Origin: Planctomycetales bacterium
GTDB taxonomy: Bacteria; Planctomycetota; Planctomycetia; Pirellulales; Lacipirellulaceae
DNA: 63,241 bases
Reading direction: 5' to 3'
Assembly: GCA_020427145.1 (NCBI GenBank)
Contig: JAGQOU010000041.1
Location: forward strand, 1-63,241
The notes beneath the pieces were generated by a model, which saw nothing but the letters and a program-made list of their open reading frames with translations, was not told the origin of the DNA and searched no databases. Both the position numbers and the translations under genes were made by a program. Numbering within the stretch: the first letter of the stretch is position 1; every line of letters starts with the position of its first letter. Of the stretch, positions 17,508 through 26,572 are shown piece after piece.

Positions 17508-19286
17508 CTAAGCCTCCGCGTCGCCGGCAAAATCGGCGCCGCCCGACTCCTCGGCACCCGCTCCGTCCGCCGGGGCGCCCGCATCGCGGGCCACTTCGCC
17601 CCAATTGGCGACAAACCGGTGTTCGCACTTCGGGCACTTCACCGATTCGCCCAGAAACTTCATCGGTGCATCCTTGCCATGCTCGCACGCAGGGCAAGTG
17701 AGATGGAACCGCAGCGCAGGGTCGTCAAGCTTCGCGAACTCCTCGTCGGGCACGCGCTTGAAATGAATGTCGTCGGTCTCCAGCGTCGAGAGCTGTTCGA
17801 CCGACAGGTCCACGATCGAAGCAATCCGATTCGCCTGCCAACGGATGGCGTCTTCAAACAGATTCCGCACCGTGCGGCCGTTGCCGAAGTGCCGATCGCG
17901 GCGCTCGTACAACCACGTGAACCCCAGCATCAGCTTGCCGCGCGTCCGGGCGCTGATTTGGTAGAGGTTCTTGCCGCACATCAGGCCAAAGATGCCGGCG
18001 AGCTCCAAAGGCGTGTAGTCGACGAAATCCAGCTGCCGACTAAATCGCGACGACAGCCCGGGGTTGGACCGCAGCAGCATGGCCATTTCCACAGGATAGC
18101 CGGCGAGGATGATAACCAGCCGCTCGCGGTCGTCCTCCATGCGCTTCAGCAACGTCTGCACCGCTTCGTGCCCGAAGGGGTCTTCCCCGTCGCTGGCGAT
18201 CAGCGTGTACGCCTCGTCGATGAACAGCACGCCGTCGAGCGCTTCGTCGATTTTCTTGTTGCTCTTGGGCCCCGTTTGCCCCGCGTACTCGGCGACCATG
18301 CCGCTGCGGTCGGTTTCGATGAGGTGCCCTCGCTTGAGCACGCCCATGGCGCCGAAAATGTTGCCGACGATGCGCGCCACGGTGGTCTTGCCGGTGCCTG
18401 GATTGCCGCCGAAGACCATGTGGAGGCTGAGATTCGTGTTGGGGAGTCCCGCTTCGGCGCGTTTTTTCTGCACCTTCAGAAAATTCGCCAGCGTGTGAAC
18501 TTCTTGCTTGATGCCGTCCAACCCGATCAGCTTGTCGAGTTCCGCCAGCGCGTCGGCGAGCCGCTCCTCGGGCGGTTTTTCAGCCGGCGTCTCCGCTGCA
18601 GCGCGGCCGGCCTCGGTCTTGACGAGGCCGCCGGTTTTCGCGGCGTCATCGTGCTGCTGGCGCGCTTTGCGAATGGCCGGCAGCTCGTCGGCGGTCGAGT
18701 AAATCTTCTCAATCGCCTGCGCCCCGGCCCGCTCGGCCTCTGCGTGCTCGCTCGGCTCGTCAATCGGGATCGCCCGCAGATGGACCCGCAGTTCGTCCTG
18801 AATCGTCTTGATTCGCGCCGCCTCGGTCGGGCGGATTGGCCCGTCGGCCCGGGCGATGAGATTCGCCAGCCGAACCACGATGGTCTCCAAATCGCTAATC
18901 CGGTTGCGCAGCGGAGCGATCTGGTCAAAGGGCCGCACCAACGCGTACCACTTCAGTTCCATCGCCCGGGCCGACATGGTCTGCAACGTCTCGCGCAGCT
19001 GATCTTCGGTGAGCCACTGGCTCCAGAGGTGAAAGATAAGCACCTCGGCCAGAAATTTCTCGTTCTTGCTCCAGCGGCGGTCCGCCTCGCACACGGTCAC
19101 AAACACCTTCACCGCCAACGCTTGATGGAGGTCGTCCATCAACTGGATGAACTTTTCGCCGGAGTCGGGCAGCAGGTGGGCGTGCTCGCGCGCCGCCAAC
19201 TCGCCGCTCGAGACGTACAGGTCGCGACATTGACCCAAGAGTTGGCGAAATTGCGACGGCAGGTCGGGGAATTCGAACGACGGCAT
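17508..19286 (-). CDS. AAA+ ATPase (CbxX/SpoVK type) with TerB-like N-terminus and zinc ribbon
   Basis: A 592-residue cytoplasmic protein in three parts. Residues 1-180 are helical; ADGPIRPTEAARIKTIQDEL resembles TerB-like modules. Residues about 245-490 are a CbxX/CfqX-type AAA+ domain with LIGLDGIKQEV, Walker A GNPGTGKT (294-301), Walker B LFIDEA (354-359), a Gly/Tyr sensor region (ILAGYP) and an SRF arginine-finger region. The C-terminus has CPAC at 531-534 and CPKC at 551-554, a zinc-ribbon pattern, then an acidic Ala/Gly tail. CbxX-type ATPases remodel protein complexes; the client is unknown. The orphan response regulator gene lies 66 nt upstream on the same strand. Confidence 0.85.
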   Translation of the reverse strand: MPSFEFPDLPSQFRQLLGQCRDLYVSSGELAAREHAHLLPDSGEKFIQLMDDLHQALAVKVFVTVCEADRRWSKNEKFLAEVLIFHLWSQWLTEDQLRETLQTMSARAMELKWYALVRPFDQIAPLRNRISDLETIVVRLANLIARADGPIRPTEAARIKTIQDELRVHLRAIPIDEPSEHAEAERAGAQAIEKIYSTADELPAIRKARQQHDDAAKTGGLVKTEAGRAAAETPAEKPPEERLADALAELDKLIGLDGIKQEVHTLANFLKVQKKRAEAGLPNTNLSLHMVFGGNPGTGKTTVARIVGNIFGAMGVLKRGHLIETDRSGMVAEYAGQTGPKSNKKIDEALDGVLFIDEAYTLIASDGEDPFGHEAVQTLLKRMEDDRERLVIILAGYPVEMAMLLRSNPGLSSRFSRQLDFVDYTPLELAGIFGLMCGKNLYQISARTRGKLMLGFTWLYERRDRHFGNGRTVRNLFEDAIRWQANRIASIVDLSVEQLSTLETDDIHFKRVPDEEFAKLDDPALRFHLTCPACEHGKDAPMKFLGESVKCPKCEHRFVANWGEVARDAGAPADGAGAEESGGADFAGDAEA

Positions 19287-19352
19287 GTCGCCTATTATCA
19301 GCAGCCAGGGGCCGGTGGCAAGCGATCGCCTGGACGGGGTTTCGCGGGCCCC

Positions 19353-19988
19353 CTAGACCAAGCCATTGCGAACCGCCCAAACGGCCGCTTGGGTGCGATC
19401 GGCGACGCCGATCTTGCGCAAGATATGCTGAACGTGCTCTTTGACCGTCTCGTAGCTAATCGACAGCGCCAGGGCGATTTCCTTGTTGCTCAGCCCGTTG
19501 GCCAGTTGCTTGAGCACGTCGTGCTCGCGTTGGGTGAGAGCCGCTTCAAGTTCCGCGGGCAGGCGCGGCGTGGCCATGGCGCCGCTCAGCTTGCGCAACG
19601 TCTCGGTCGACCAGAGCGATTCGCCGCGGGCGACCGAGCGCAGCGCGTTGACAATCTCCGGCGCCGGCGCGGTTTTATCGAGATAGCCCGCGGCGCCCAA
19701 CGCCACGGCGCGGGCCTGATACGTCGGATTGTCGTAGCCGCTCAGCAACAGCACCGGCACCTCGGGAAACTCCGAGCGCAGCTTCGCGAGGCAGGCCAAT
19801 CCATCGACGCGCGGCATCCGCACGTCCAGCAAGACGAGATTCGGCCGGTGTCGACGCGCCGCCTCGAGGGCTTGCTCGCCGTCGGAGGCCTCGGCGAGGA
19901 CCTCGATATCGCGTTCCTGCTCCAGCATGCGCCGCAACCCGGCGCGAACGACATCGTGGTCGTCGACAATCAACAAACGAATCGGCAT
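19353..19988 (-). CDS. NarL/FixJ-type response regulator
   Basis: A 211-residue transcription regulator with an N-terminal receiver domain and a C-terminal LuxR-type helix-turn-helix. Receiver residues are D9-D10, phospho-acceptor D55 in LLDVRMP, and K104-region DKTAPAPE. The HTH reads LTQREHDVLKQLANGLSNKEIALALSISYETVKEHVQHILRK in outline (about 150-190). ATG 19988 starts the receiver directly; an in-frame GTG lies 9 nt upstream. No histidine kinase gene is adjacent, so it is an orphan in this window. It is immediately upstream of the AAA+ gene in the same direction. Confidence 0.93.
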   Translation of the reverse strand: MPIRLLIVDDHDVVRAGLRRMLEQERDIEVLAEASDGEQALEAARRHRPNLVLLDVRMPRVDGLACLAKLRSEFPEVPVLLLSGYDNPTYQARAVALGAAGYLDKTAPAPEIVNALRSVARGESLWSTETLRKLSGAMATPRLPAELEAALTQREHDVLKQLANGLSNKEIALALSISYETVKEHVQHILRKIGVADRTQAAVWAVRNGLV

Positions 19989-20344
19989 GACGCGCACTCC
20001 CCCCGGCGAAGAAAACCGTCGCTAGCAGACCGCCAGCGACGGTCCGCGCGCAAGTTCCTTCGATTTTGATGACCTGATAAGTTGTGCGCCCGCGAAAGAT
20101 GCTAGCACCATACTGGCTTTTCTGCGGGGGAAAAAGGGCTATTGAAAGATCAATCGCGGTTGGCCCCCAAACGGGGTATCCGCCGTTGCTGCGACCCGCG
20201 CAACGCGACGGCTCCCGGGCTCTGCGACCGCGCAACGAACAACCCCGGAAAACCTCCGTTTACTTCGCCGCGCGATTCGCGGATACTCGGCCTCGGCGAC
20301 GTTCGTCCCAGCTACTCTTGCCGTCCCTCGGAGCGCCCCTCGCA
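19989..20344. other. Intergenic region between divergent genes
   Basis: Separates the reverse response regulator gene from the forward isomerase-like gene. No coding sequence is supported. Promoters for both directions are expected here; no clear -35/-10 pair was identified. Confidence 0.4.
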
Positions 20345-21160
20345 ATGTCAACCTTGTCGATGAACCAGGTAACGACCTACCGGTGGAATCTTGACGAGGA
20401 AGTTCAGCGTTATCGCGAAGCTGGCTACGAAGGCATCGGCGTGTGGCGGCAGAAATTGGCCGACTTCGGCGAATCGCGCGGCATCGACCTGATCGCCGAA
20501 TCCGGCCTGCGCGTCACCCATTTGGCCTGGGCGGGCGGGTTCACCGGCAGCGACGGGCGGACGTTCAACGAGTCGATGCACGACGCGATCGAGGCCGTGC
20601 AGACCGCCGCCGCCCTGCAAGCGGGCTGCCTGGTCGTGTACCCCGGCGGCCGCAACAATCACACTTACCGTCACGCCGAGCGCCTGCTGCACGCGGCGCT
20701 CGACGAACTGCTGGACTACGCCACCGCGGCCGACGTCGTCCTGGCACTGGAGCCAGTGCATCAGGCCTGCGCCGCCGAGTGGTCGTTTCAAACCGAGGCG
20801 GGCGAGGCGGTGGCGTTTATCGAACGATTCGCCAGCCCGCATTTGAAGCTGGCGCTCGACGCGTACCACTTCGGCGACTGCCCCGAAGTGTTGGCCAATC
20901 TCGGCGAATTAGCGCCCCATACGGCGTTGGTGCATGTGGCCGATCGCCGCGAACCGCGGAGCATCGATCAATCTCGCTGCGCCTTGGGCGCGGGCGCCAT
21001 TCCGCTGGCCGAATTCGTCACCGGCCTGATTGACGCGGGCTATGCCGGCGACTTTGACGTGAAGATCTACGGCCCCGACGCGACCCCGGCCGATTACGAG
21101 TCGCTGCTGGCATCGTCGTTGGCGGCCAGCGACGCCTGGTCGCCGGTTCGCGGCGGCTAG
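20345..21160 (+). CDS. Sugar phosphate isomerase/epimerase family protein (xylose isomerase-like TIM barrel)
   Basis: A 271-residue TIM-barrel protein of the AP endonuclease family 2 / hydroxypyruvate isomerase-like group. Visible features are GYEGIGVWRQKL near the N-terminus, LVVYPGGRNNHTY, ALEPVHQACAAEW with the metal-ligand Glu, KLALDAYHFGDCPEV with Asp and His ligands, LVHVADRREP with His, and DFDVKIYGPD with the final acidic ligand region. These imply a divalent metal and a keto/aldose isomerisation or epimerisation. ATG 20345 is chosen since upstream in-frame sequence is not protein-like. The arfB-like gene starts 8 nt after its stop, so both are probably co-transcribed. The substrate is unknown. 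Confidence 0.82.
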   Translation: MSTLSMNQVTTYRWNLDEEVQRYREAGYEGIGVWRQKLADFGESRGIDLIAESGLRVTHLAWAGGFTGSDGRTFNESMHDAIEAVQTAAALQAGCLVVYPGGRNNHTYRHAERLLHAALDELLDYATAADVVLALEPVHQACAAEWSFQTEAGEAVAFIERFASPHLKLALDAYHFGDCPEVLANLGELAPHTALVHVADRREPRSIDQSRCALGAGAIPLAEFVTGLIDAGYAGDFDVKIYGPDATPADYESLLASSLAASDAWSPVRGG

Positions 21161-21167
21161 AGTTGAG

Positions 21168-21611
21168 ATGGCCCGTAAGCTGATCATCGACGACGGCCTG
21201 GAGATCCCCGCCGAGCATCTTCAGCTGACCTTCGCCCGCAGCGGAGGCCCCGGCGGTCAGAACGTCAACAAGGTCAATTCCAAGGCGGTGTTGCGCTGGT
21301 CGCTGACCACGACCGCGGCGGCCGGTCTCCTGCCCGGCGGCGTGATCACGCGGTTTCGCGAACGCTACGGCAATCGCGTCACCACCGATGGCGACGTGGT
21401 CATCGCCGCCGACGAAAGCCGCGATCAAGGAGCCAACGTCCGGGCCGCCTACCAGCGACTGCGGCAAATGCTGCTCAGCGTGGCCAAGCCGCCGCGACCG
21501 CGCCGGGCCACGCGACCCTCGCGGGGCTCGGTGGAACGCCGCCTGCAAAAGAAGCAGCAGAACTCGCAAAAGAAGCAACGACGCCAAGGCCCCCGGCCGG
21601 GCGACGAGTAA
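21168..21611 (+). CDS. arfB: Alternative ribosome-rescue factor (ArfB/YaeJ-like peptidyl-tRNA hydrolase)
   Basis: A 147-residue protein with the class I release factor catalytic domain but no codon-recognition domains. SGGPGGQNVNKVNSKA contains the GGQ motif (29-31) that hydrolyses peptidyl-tRNA. The C-terminus from about 105 is rich in Lys, Arg and Gln, the tail that in ArfB inserts into the mRNA channel of stalled ribosomes. Length and layout match ArfB rather than RF1/RF2. It follows the isomerase gene by 7 nt. Confidence 0.93.
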   Translation: MARKLIIDDGLEIPAEHLQLTFARSGGPGGQNVNKVNSKAVLRWSLTTTAAAGLLPGGVITRFRERYGNRVTTDGDVVIAADESRDQGANVRAAYQRLRQMLLSVAKPPRPRRATRPSRGSVERRLQKKQQNSQKKQRRQGPRPGDE

Positions 21612-22061
21612 TCCCGCCGGGCCATTCCGCCGGGCGACCGCGAACAGTGCGTTCGGGCAGTCGCCTTTCTCGATCTTTGCTAATCCGCAAAATCGTTGCC
21701 TTTCCCCAGCGGAAAGGGACTTTGGGCGACGGTTCCCTCAGGGAATCGCAAAAAAACTTGGAGATATTTGGCGACTTGCTAAACTAGCAACTGTTCAACC
21801 GCCACGGATTGGCGTGCGTTCGCAGACGGTCCCGGGGGGAACCGGCGGCGCGCATGTTTGCACCGTGGGTTGTGCTGCGCCCAGCGTGCTGAGCGCGGTT
21901 CGCTCGCGACCGTTTAGCTACTTTTCTCGCTTGCCTTTGCCATGCGTCATCCCCTCTCCCGCGGGGATTTAGCGCAACCGCCGTATCGAGACAACTGTCC
22001 CGCGCCGCATGACCGCGCGCCACAACTCGCACTCGGGGACATTTCCAGGAGGAACCGACTC
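21612..22061. other. Intergenic region with small inverted repeats
   Basis: No gene is supported. It contains CCTTTCC-N5-GGAAAGG at 21699-21717 and TTCCCTCAGGGAA at 21733-21745, which could fold in the arfB mRNA and help end transcription, and TTGCTAAACTAGCAA at 21776-21790, a palindrome overlapping a possible -10 (TAAACT) for the next gene. These are visual observations with low support. Confidence 0.35.
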
Positions 22062-22535
22062 ATGCCGACCGCCAACTCCCTGCCCGCTGCTTCCGACATC
22101 CGCGCATCGTGGATGGAGCACCAGATTCTTGACCATGTGAAGCAAGCGCTCCGCGTCACGCTCGACTGGAAGACGCCGGCGATCGGCCTGCCGCGCAAAG
22201 CGTCGAGCCTGCAGTTCACCCTGAACAGCTTTCAGACGCATCTCGAACGTTTGATGAATTTCGAGGAGCGCGACGGCTACATGGTCTTCGTCGCCGAGGT
22301 GAATCCCAATCTGGAAGTCCGCATCAAGAGTCTTGAGGACGACCACGAGACGTTCCGCCACACGCTGGAGAGCCTGACCCCGGCGATTCAGGACCTGGCT
22401 GAGTGCGATGCGCAGCGATTCGAAGAAATCTGCGCCGAAGTGGCCCGCCTGCTCGACGCGGTGGATCGGCACGATTCCGAGGAAATTGAGCTGCTGCAGG
22501 AAGCCATGCTGTATGACGCCGGCGGCGAGGGGTAA
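22062..22535 (+). CDS. Hemerythrin-like (HHE) protein
   Basis: A 157-residue all-helical protein resembling hemerythrin/HHE four-helix bundles. SSLQFTLNSFQTHLERLMNFEERDGYM contains the His/Glu of one helix (quoted here in outline), DDHETFRHTLESL a second, and VDRHDSEEIELLQEAMLYD the terminal helix usual in this group. Some canonical di-iron His positions are not obvious, so metal binding is uncertain. The start ATG 22062 is preceded by CAGGAGGAACCGACTC, an unusually strong Shine-Dalgarno site for this window. Possible roles in the family are oxygen, iron or nitric oxide sensing. Confidence 0.6.
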   Translation: MPTANSLPAASDIRASWMEHQILDHVKQALRVTLDWKTPAIGLPRKASSLQFTLNSFQTHLERLMNFEERDGYMVFVAEVNPNLEVRIKSLEDDHETFRHTLESLTPAIQDLAECDAQRFEEICAEVARLLDAVDRHDSEEIELLQEAMLYDAGGEG

Positions 22536-22661
22536 TCCGCAGCGAGGCCGCGGAGGGCCTTTTCGCGAGCAAATCGCGTCTCGGCATAGCCTGAGATTGT
22601 GCGGTAGAATATTATTGGGGCAAGAGATCGATCGACTCGCCTCAAACACCCATCGCATGCC

Positions 22662-23417
22662 ATGGGCCGTCCGCCGGCTAAACATCTCGACCGTATTCTC
22701 GCCGACTGGGCGTTTGAGCCGGGCCAGCCGCAGGCGCGCCGGGTGGTCGGAGCCGATGGTCGCGAGCTCCTGCAGCTACGCGTCGATATGGGCGTCTTGC
22801 AGTTGGAGACGGTCGGCCGACCCGATAGCGAGCGCCCGCACGGGTTTCCCACCTACTACGATTATCTCGTATCCGCCGCGTTCGAGGAGGGCGACCGCTT
22901 CGTCCTCAACGACGATCGTTGCCTGCAAATCGATCGCGAGTTCTATCAGTTCTACCATCGCCGGATCTGCTGGCTGGCGCTGCGCGAATACGGTCGGGCC
23001 GCCCAGGACGCCGAGCACACGCTGCGGCTGATGGATTTCAGCTCGGCCAATGCGCCGGTCGAGGAATGGGCGTGGATGCACGAGCAATATCGGCCGTTCG
23101 TCATGTTTCACCGTATCCAGGCGACCGCCCTGGCGGAGCTGGAGAGTTCGAACCCCGAGGCCGCCGTGCAGGCGATCGATCTCGGGCTGGAACAACTCGC
23201 CGCGGTGCTGGATGAAAAGGAATTCGACGAGGACGGCGACGAGGGGGACGACGACGCGTTCGTCGAGAAACTGCGCGAAATGCGGGGCTCGATCGCAGAG
23301 CACTACGAGCTGAAGCCGTCGCTAGCCGACCAACTCGCCCAAGCCATCGCTGCGGAACAATACGAGCGCGCCGCCGAGATCCGCGATCGAATGTCCCGCG
23401 CCTCACGCAAGTCGTAG
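22662..23417 (+). CDS. UvrB/UvrC motif-containing hypothetical protein
   Basis: A 251-residue cytoplasmic protein. The middle (about 65-170) is a helical, TPR-like region containing LQIDREFYQFYHRRICWL and REYGRAAQDAEHTLRLM; an acidic linker (DEDGDEGDDD) follows at about 187-197; the end is SLADQLAQAIAAEQYERAAE and IRDRM, a UvrB/UvrC motif, which in other proteins mediates protein contacts (UvrB-UvrC, ClpC adaptors such as McsA). No nuclease domain is present, so it is not UvrC. The molecular role is unknown. It starts 126 nt after the hemerythrin-like gene. Confidence 0.75.
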   Translation: MGRPPAKHLDRILADWAFEPGQPQARRVVGADGRELLQLRVDMGVLQLETVGRPDSERPHGFPTYYDYLVSAAFEEGDRFVLNDDRCLQIDREFYQFYHRRICWLALREYGRAAQDAEHTLRLMDFSSANAPVEEWAWMHEQYRPFVMFHRIQATALAELESSNPEAAVQAIDLGLEQLAAVLDEKEFDEDGDEGDDDAFVEKLREMRGSIAEHYELKPSLADQLAQAIAAEQYERAAEIRDRMSRASRKS

Positions 23418-23759
23418 CGGACCGACTGGCGATTATGCGCCGGGGCTCTCCGCGTTGCGGGTATCTCTCGCGGCGCGAGGCTCGCGCGAAATGCACGGCT
23501 CATCGAGCCGCGACTTTTCGATTCGTTAGCTGGCGCCCGGTCCGCGTGCGTGCCGGCATGGCAGTTCTTTCGTGGCGCATGTCAAAACTACTCAGGCAGG
23601 GCGCCGGCGCCGGCGCCGCCAGCATCGTCGTAAGTGCTTATCAGCCCCCATTGTTTTGCCGTTTCGCCCCCCGCGGCGATCCGTTGGCATGTTGTGTGCG
23701 TAATGGGACTATCGCGTCGGTTGTGACGCCGAGAGTCTCATCTACCAATGGAGTGACGC
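23418..23759. other. Intergenic region upstream of csrA
   Basis: No gene is supported. It holds a short GGCGCCGGCGCCGGCGCC run near 23600-23618. The last 20 nt supply the csrA Shine-Dalgarno (TGGAGTGACGC before ATG). The promoter could not be placed. Confidence 0.35.
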
Positions 23760-24119
23760 ATGTTAGTTCTCACACGGAAGCAAAACGAGAAGATTCAAAT
23801 CGGCGAAAACGTGACCATCACGGTCGTTCGCACCAAAGGCAAGACGGTCCGCATCGGGATCGAAGCCCCCAGCGACATGAGCGTCCTGCGCGGCGAACTG
23901 GTGTTCGACGCGGACGAGACGCCGACGGCCGAGGCGGAATCGAAGGACGGCGAAACCCAGGGTAAGGTCAGTTCCCCTGGCGTCGCTCGCCACGCTGGCG
24001 TTCGCGACGGCAATTGGGACACCGCCCGCAGTTCAGTCAAACCGGCGTCCGCGCCTGTCGTCGCTGGCAGCACGGCCGGCTGGTCGCCGCTGCGAACGAT
24101 GGTCGAGGCGCGCAAGTAG
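23760..24119 (+). CDS. csrA: Carbon storage regulator CsrA with C-terminal extension
   Basis: RNA-binding post-transcriptional regulator that blocks or stabilises mRNAs by binding GGA motifs. Residues 1-50 are canonical: MLVLTRKQNEKIQIGENVTI, then RTKGKTVRIGIEAP and VLRGEL with the RNA-contacting Val-Leu-Arg-Gly-Glu-Leu. The protein runs to 119 residues where CsrA normally ends near 60-75; residues 52-119 are acidic then Ser/Ala/Pro-rich with no recognised domain. GGAG lies 7-8 nt before the ATG and overlaps a possible CsrA site, so autoregulation is plausible. A second csrA is at 26573-26845. Confidence 0.95.
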   Translation: MLVLTRKQNEKIQIGENVTITVVRTKGKTVRIGIEAPSDMSVLRGELVFDADETPTAEAESKDGETQGKVSSPGVARHAGVRDGNWDTARSSVKPASAPVVAGSTAGWSPLRTMVEARK

Positions 24120-24146
24120 CGACCAACGACCGGACCGAGCCGGCGG

Positions 24147-26273
24147 CTATCGCACCGTCGCCGGCTCGCGGGACGGCCCCGCCGAAACGCGCTCCGGCCC
24201 CGCCGACACGGCCCTGGGCGCCGCGACCTGCGGCGCAGGATCCGCGGTCGACGATGCGTAATGCACGCCCGTGCCGTACGGGTACTTGCGCAACTCCTCG
24301 AGGTGCGCCAACAGCACGCGGCGCACTTCCAAGATGCTTTGCGGGTGCCGATGCACGCTCATGTGGTCGGCCGGAACCACGATCTGCGATTCGGCCTGCT
24401 CCACCTCGGCGCTGGCCAGCGACACTACGCCGTCGCCTTCGCCGGCAATCCACATCGAGATTTTCTTCGTCAGTCCGTCGTCGTCCGCCTGCCCGACCAC
24501 GTTGTGATATTTCACCCACGGCCCCGGGTCGGCCGTCAACAGCGGCGGAATGAAGGGCGAGTGGGGCGAGAGCGAATCGATGCTGGTGTTGATCCGCAGC
24601 GTCGTGTCGGGGCGAAAGAAGCCGGGATTGCGGGCAAACAATTCGCTTTGGCCGCGCAGCATCTGCGACGGAATGCGAATGAGCTTGTTGCTCAGCCAGC
24701 GCGTCACGTCGTTAGAAAAGTCGCTTCCCTTGTGCGGCGTGCCGATCGTCACCACGCGGCGGATCGAAGGGTTCGGCGCGAAAAAGTAGGTGTTCGCCAA
24801 CTCCTTGCGCAATGGATCGTCGGCCTGCAGTTCTGCGAACGGGTGGTCGCTGGCCGTCTTCCAGAATTTGTCGCCGCTGTCGATCGTCTGCAGCTTCGCC
24901 ACCAGGCCGCCCATGCTGTGTCCGACCAACACCATCTGATCCAGCGCCGGCGCCTGTTTGGTCGGGTCGAGCGCTTGACGCATATTGGCCAGGTCGATGC
25001 GCATCTGCCCGGCCGAAATCCAGAACGGCTGGCCCGTGGGATACAGGTAGAACCAGAACTGGTAATAGTCGCGAATGTACGGATCGCTGCGCAGATCGTT
25101 GAACATCTCCATCCACGTGACCGGACTCGACCACAGTCCGTGGACCATCACCACCGGAATCTTGTCGGGGCTGTACGGTTCGAGCATGTAGAGCCCGGAC
25201 AGCTGTGCGACCTTGTCCGGCTTGAGCAAGCCCAGCGTGGAGACGCGGTTGTCGTCGAGCGCGGGTTGGCTGAGGTAGTACGCCAGCGGCGTGCTGAGAT
25301 CCGTCTCCAGCGGCACCTTGGCGTCCGCGACCTGCACCGCCGTGGTTTCCAACGGATCGTACAGCTCCAGCACCGCGCGCGTCACCGGTTTGCCGGCCAC
25401 CGCCGGCGATTGCGCCGGGGCCGCCGGTCCTACGTAATCCTGCGGCGCCGCGTCGGATTCGATTCGCAGGAAAGCCGTGATGGGAAACGACAGATCGGGC
25501 GGATAGAACTGCTCGTCAGGCTCCGCATCGGCGTGGTGCCGTCGCATGGCGATCAGCGGCACGCCAAGACCGAAGTTGTGATAGTGGTTGCGCAGGCCGT
25601 GAACCTCGTAATCGGTGACGAACTCGACATGGTCAAGGTCTTCACGATGCCAGCCCTTGCTCTTAAGCTGGACTTGCAAGTGGCAATCGCTGTCGCCGCA
25701 GTGAATCACGTGCGACGTGCCCGGTTGCAGCCCGCCGTTAGCCTGGGCGATGCGCAGCGTGCCCTCCAGCGCGCCGTTGTACAGGTCGCACGCGCGGCGA
25801 AACTGCGGATCGTAAGGATTGCTGTTCGCTGCGTAGCCGCCGTCGAACAGGTACCGATACGACTGCAGCACTGAAACGCCGTACAGTTCGAAGGCTTCCT
25901 TCGACTTCTTGGCGGCTTCGGCCTTCTTGGCGCCGACGTAGGCGAGTTCCGCTTCGGCGTACAGGTGCTCGCGACTCGGTTCGCGGCGGTCGATCGCGTC
26001 GATTTCCGACAACAGCGTCGCGCGATCGCCCTGCAGATGGTCGGCCAAGTCGTACCGACGCAAAAGCTGCATCGTGCGCTCGGTCGGCTTGGGGCCCTGC
26101 CGCGTCAACAACCCCAACGTTTCGGTCAAAGGATTGCGCGGCGTCGAGCGAACCGAAACCCACCGGTTCGAGCTGGCGCAGCCCGCGACCAAGCACAATC
26201 CTAGCGAGGCGGCCAGAATCCACCGCGCGCAGGCTGTCCGACGTCGAGCGTGATTGATTCGGTTGGGCGTCAT
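24147..26273 (-). CDS. Outer-surface lipoprotein with alpha/beta-hydrolase (lipase-like) domain
   Basis: A 708-residue predicted lipoprotein. A signal peptide ends in LCLVAGC, a lipobox with Cys at about residue 31. The region to about 330 is a helical and beta-mixed module of unknown role (repeated Glu/Lys-rich segments, then HVIHCGDSDCHLQVQLKSKG). The C-terminal half is an alpha/beta hydrolase: IPVVMVHGLWSSPVTW supplies the oxyanion HG, LVGHSMGGLVAKL the nucleophile Ser elbow, GEGDGVV the Asp region, and DHMSVHRHP the catalytic His. PGAP1-like lipases and esterases share this pattern. ATG 26273 is used since it starts directly before the signal peptide. It is divergent to, and between, the two csrA genes. 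Confidence 0.82.
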   Translation of the reverse strand: MTPNRINHARRRTACARWILAASLGLCLVAGCASSNRWVSVRSTPRNPLTETLGLLTRQGPKPTERTMQLLRRYDLADHLQGDRATLLSEIDAIDRREPSREHLYAEAELAYVGAKKAEAAKKSKEAFELYGVSVLQSYRYLFDGGYAANSNPYDPQFRRACDLYNGALEGTLRIAQANGGLQPGTSHVIHCGDSDCHLQVQLKSKGWHREDLDHVEFVTDYEVHGLRNHYHNFGLGVPLIAMRRHHADAEPDEQFYPPDLSFPITAFLRIESDAAPQDYVGPAAPAQSPAVAGKPVTRAVLELYDPLETTAVQVADAKVPLETDLSTPLAYYLSQPALDDNRVSTLGLLKPDKVAQLSGLYMLEPYSPDKIPVVMVHGLWSSPVTWMEMFNDLRSDPYIRDYYQFWFYLYPTGQPFWISAGQMRIDLANMRQALDPTKQAPALDQMVLVGHSMGGLVAKLQTIDSGDKFWKTASDHPFAELQADDPLRKELANTYFFAPNPSIRRVVTIGTPHKGSDFSNDVTRWLSNKLIRIPSQMLRGQSELFARNPGFFRPDTTLRINTSIDSLSPHSPFIPPLLTADPGPWVKYHNVVGQADDDGLTKKISMWIAGEGDGVVSLASAEVEQAESQIVVPADHMSVHRHPQSILEVRRVLLAHLEELRKYPYGTGVHYASSTADPAPQVAAPRAVSAGPERVSAGPSREPATVR

Positions 26274-26572
26274 GCCACGCGCGCCTACGGTCCAAGATTC
26301 CCCGACGGCTTGCGGTGAAAGCCGCACGATCGGGGGCGGGACGGTAGGAAAAGTGAGCGGTGCGCGTCAACGCCGCAATACGCTAGCAACTTTGAGCAAG
26401 CGACGGCGCTGGCAAGTCAATCGCGGCGGCGACTTGCCCGTCGCGCCTCGGTGCGGCGAGGCGATGGCGACGGCAAGACTTCGACTCGCTTGACCACGAC
26501 TGGCGTCTCCCAAATCTTGGGGCGGAGGCCGGCCCCAAGCGCATAAGCCCGGCAGCGGCAGGGCGAACCCGC

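Noticed and set aside
17487..20069. 860-codon plus-strand open frame antisense to the AAA+ and response regulator genes
   Set aside because: The reverse-strand genes have full catalytic motifs; the antisense translation shows none and spans two unrelated genes.
24261..25874. 537-codon plus-strand frame antisense to the lipase-like lipoprotein
   Set aside because: No domain and opposed by a gene with lipobox and Ser-His hydrolase motifs.
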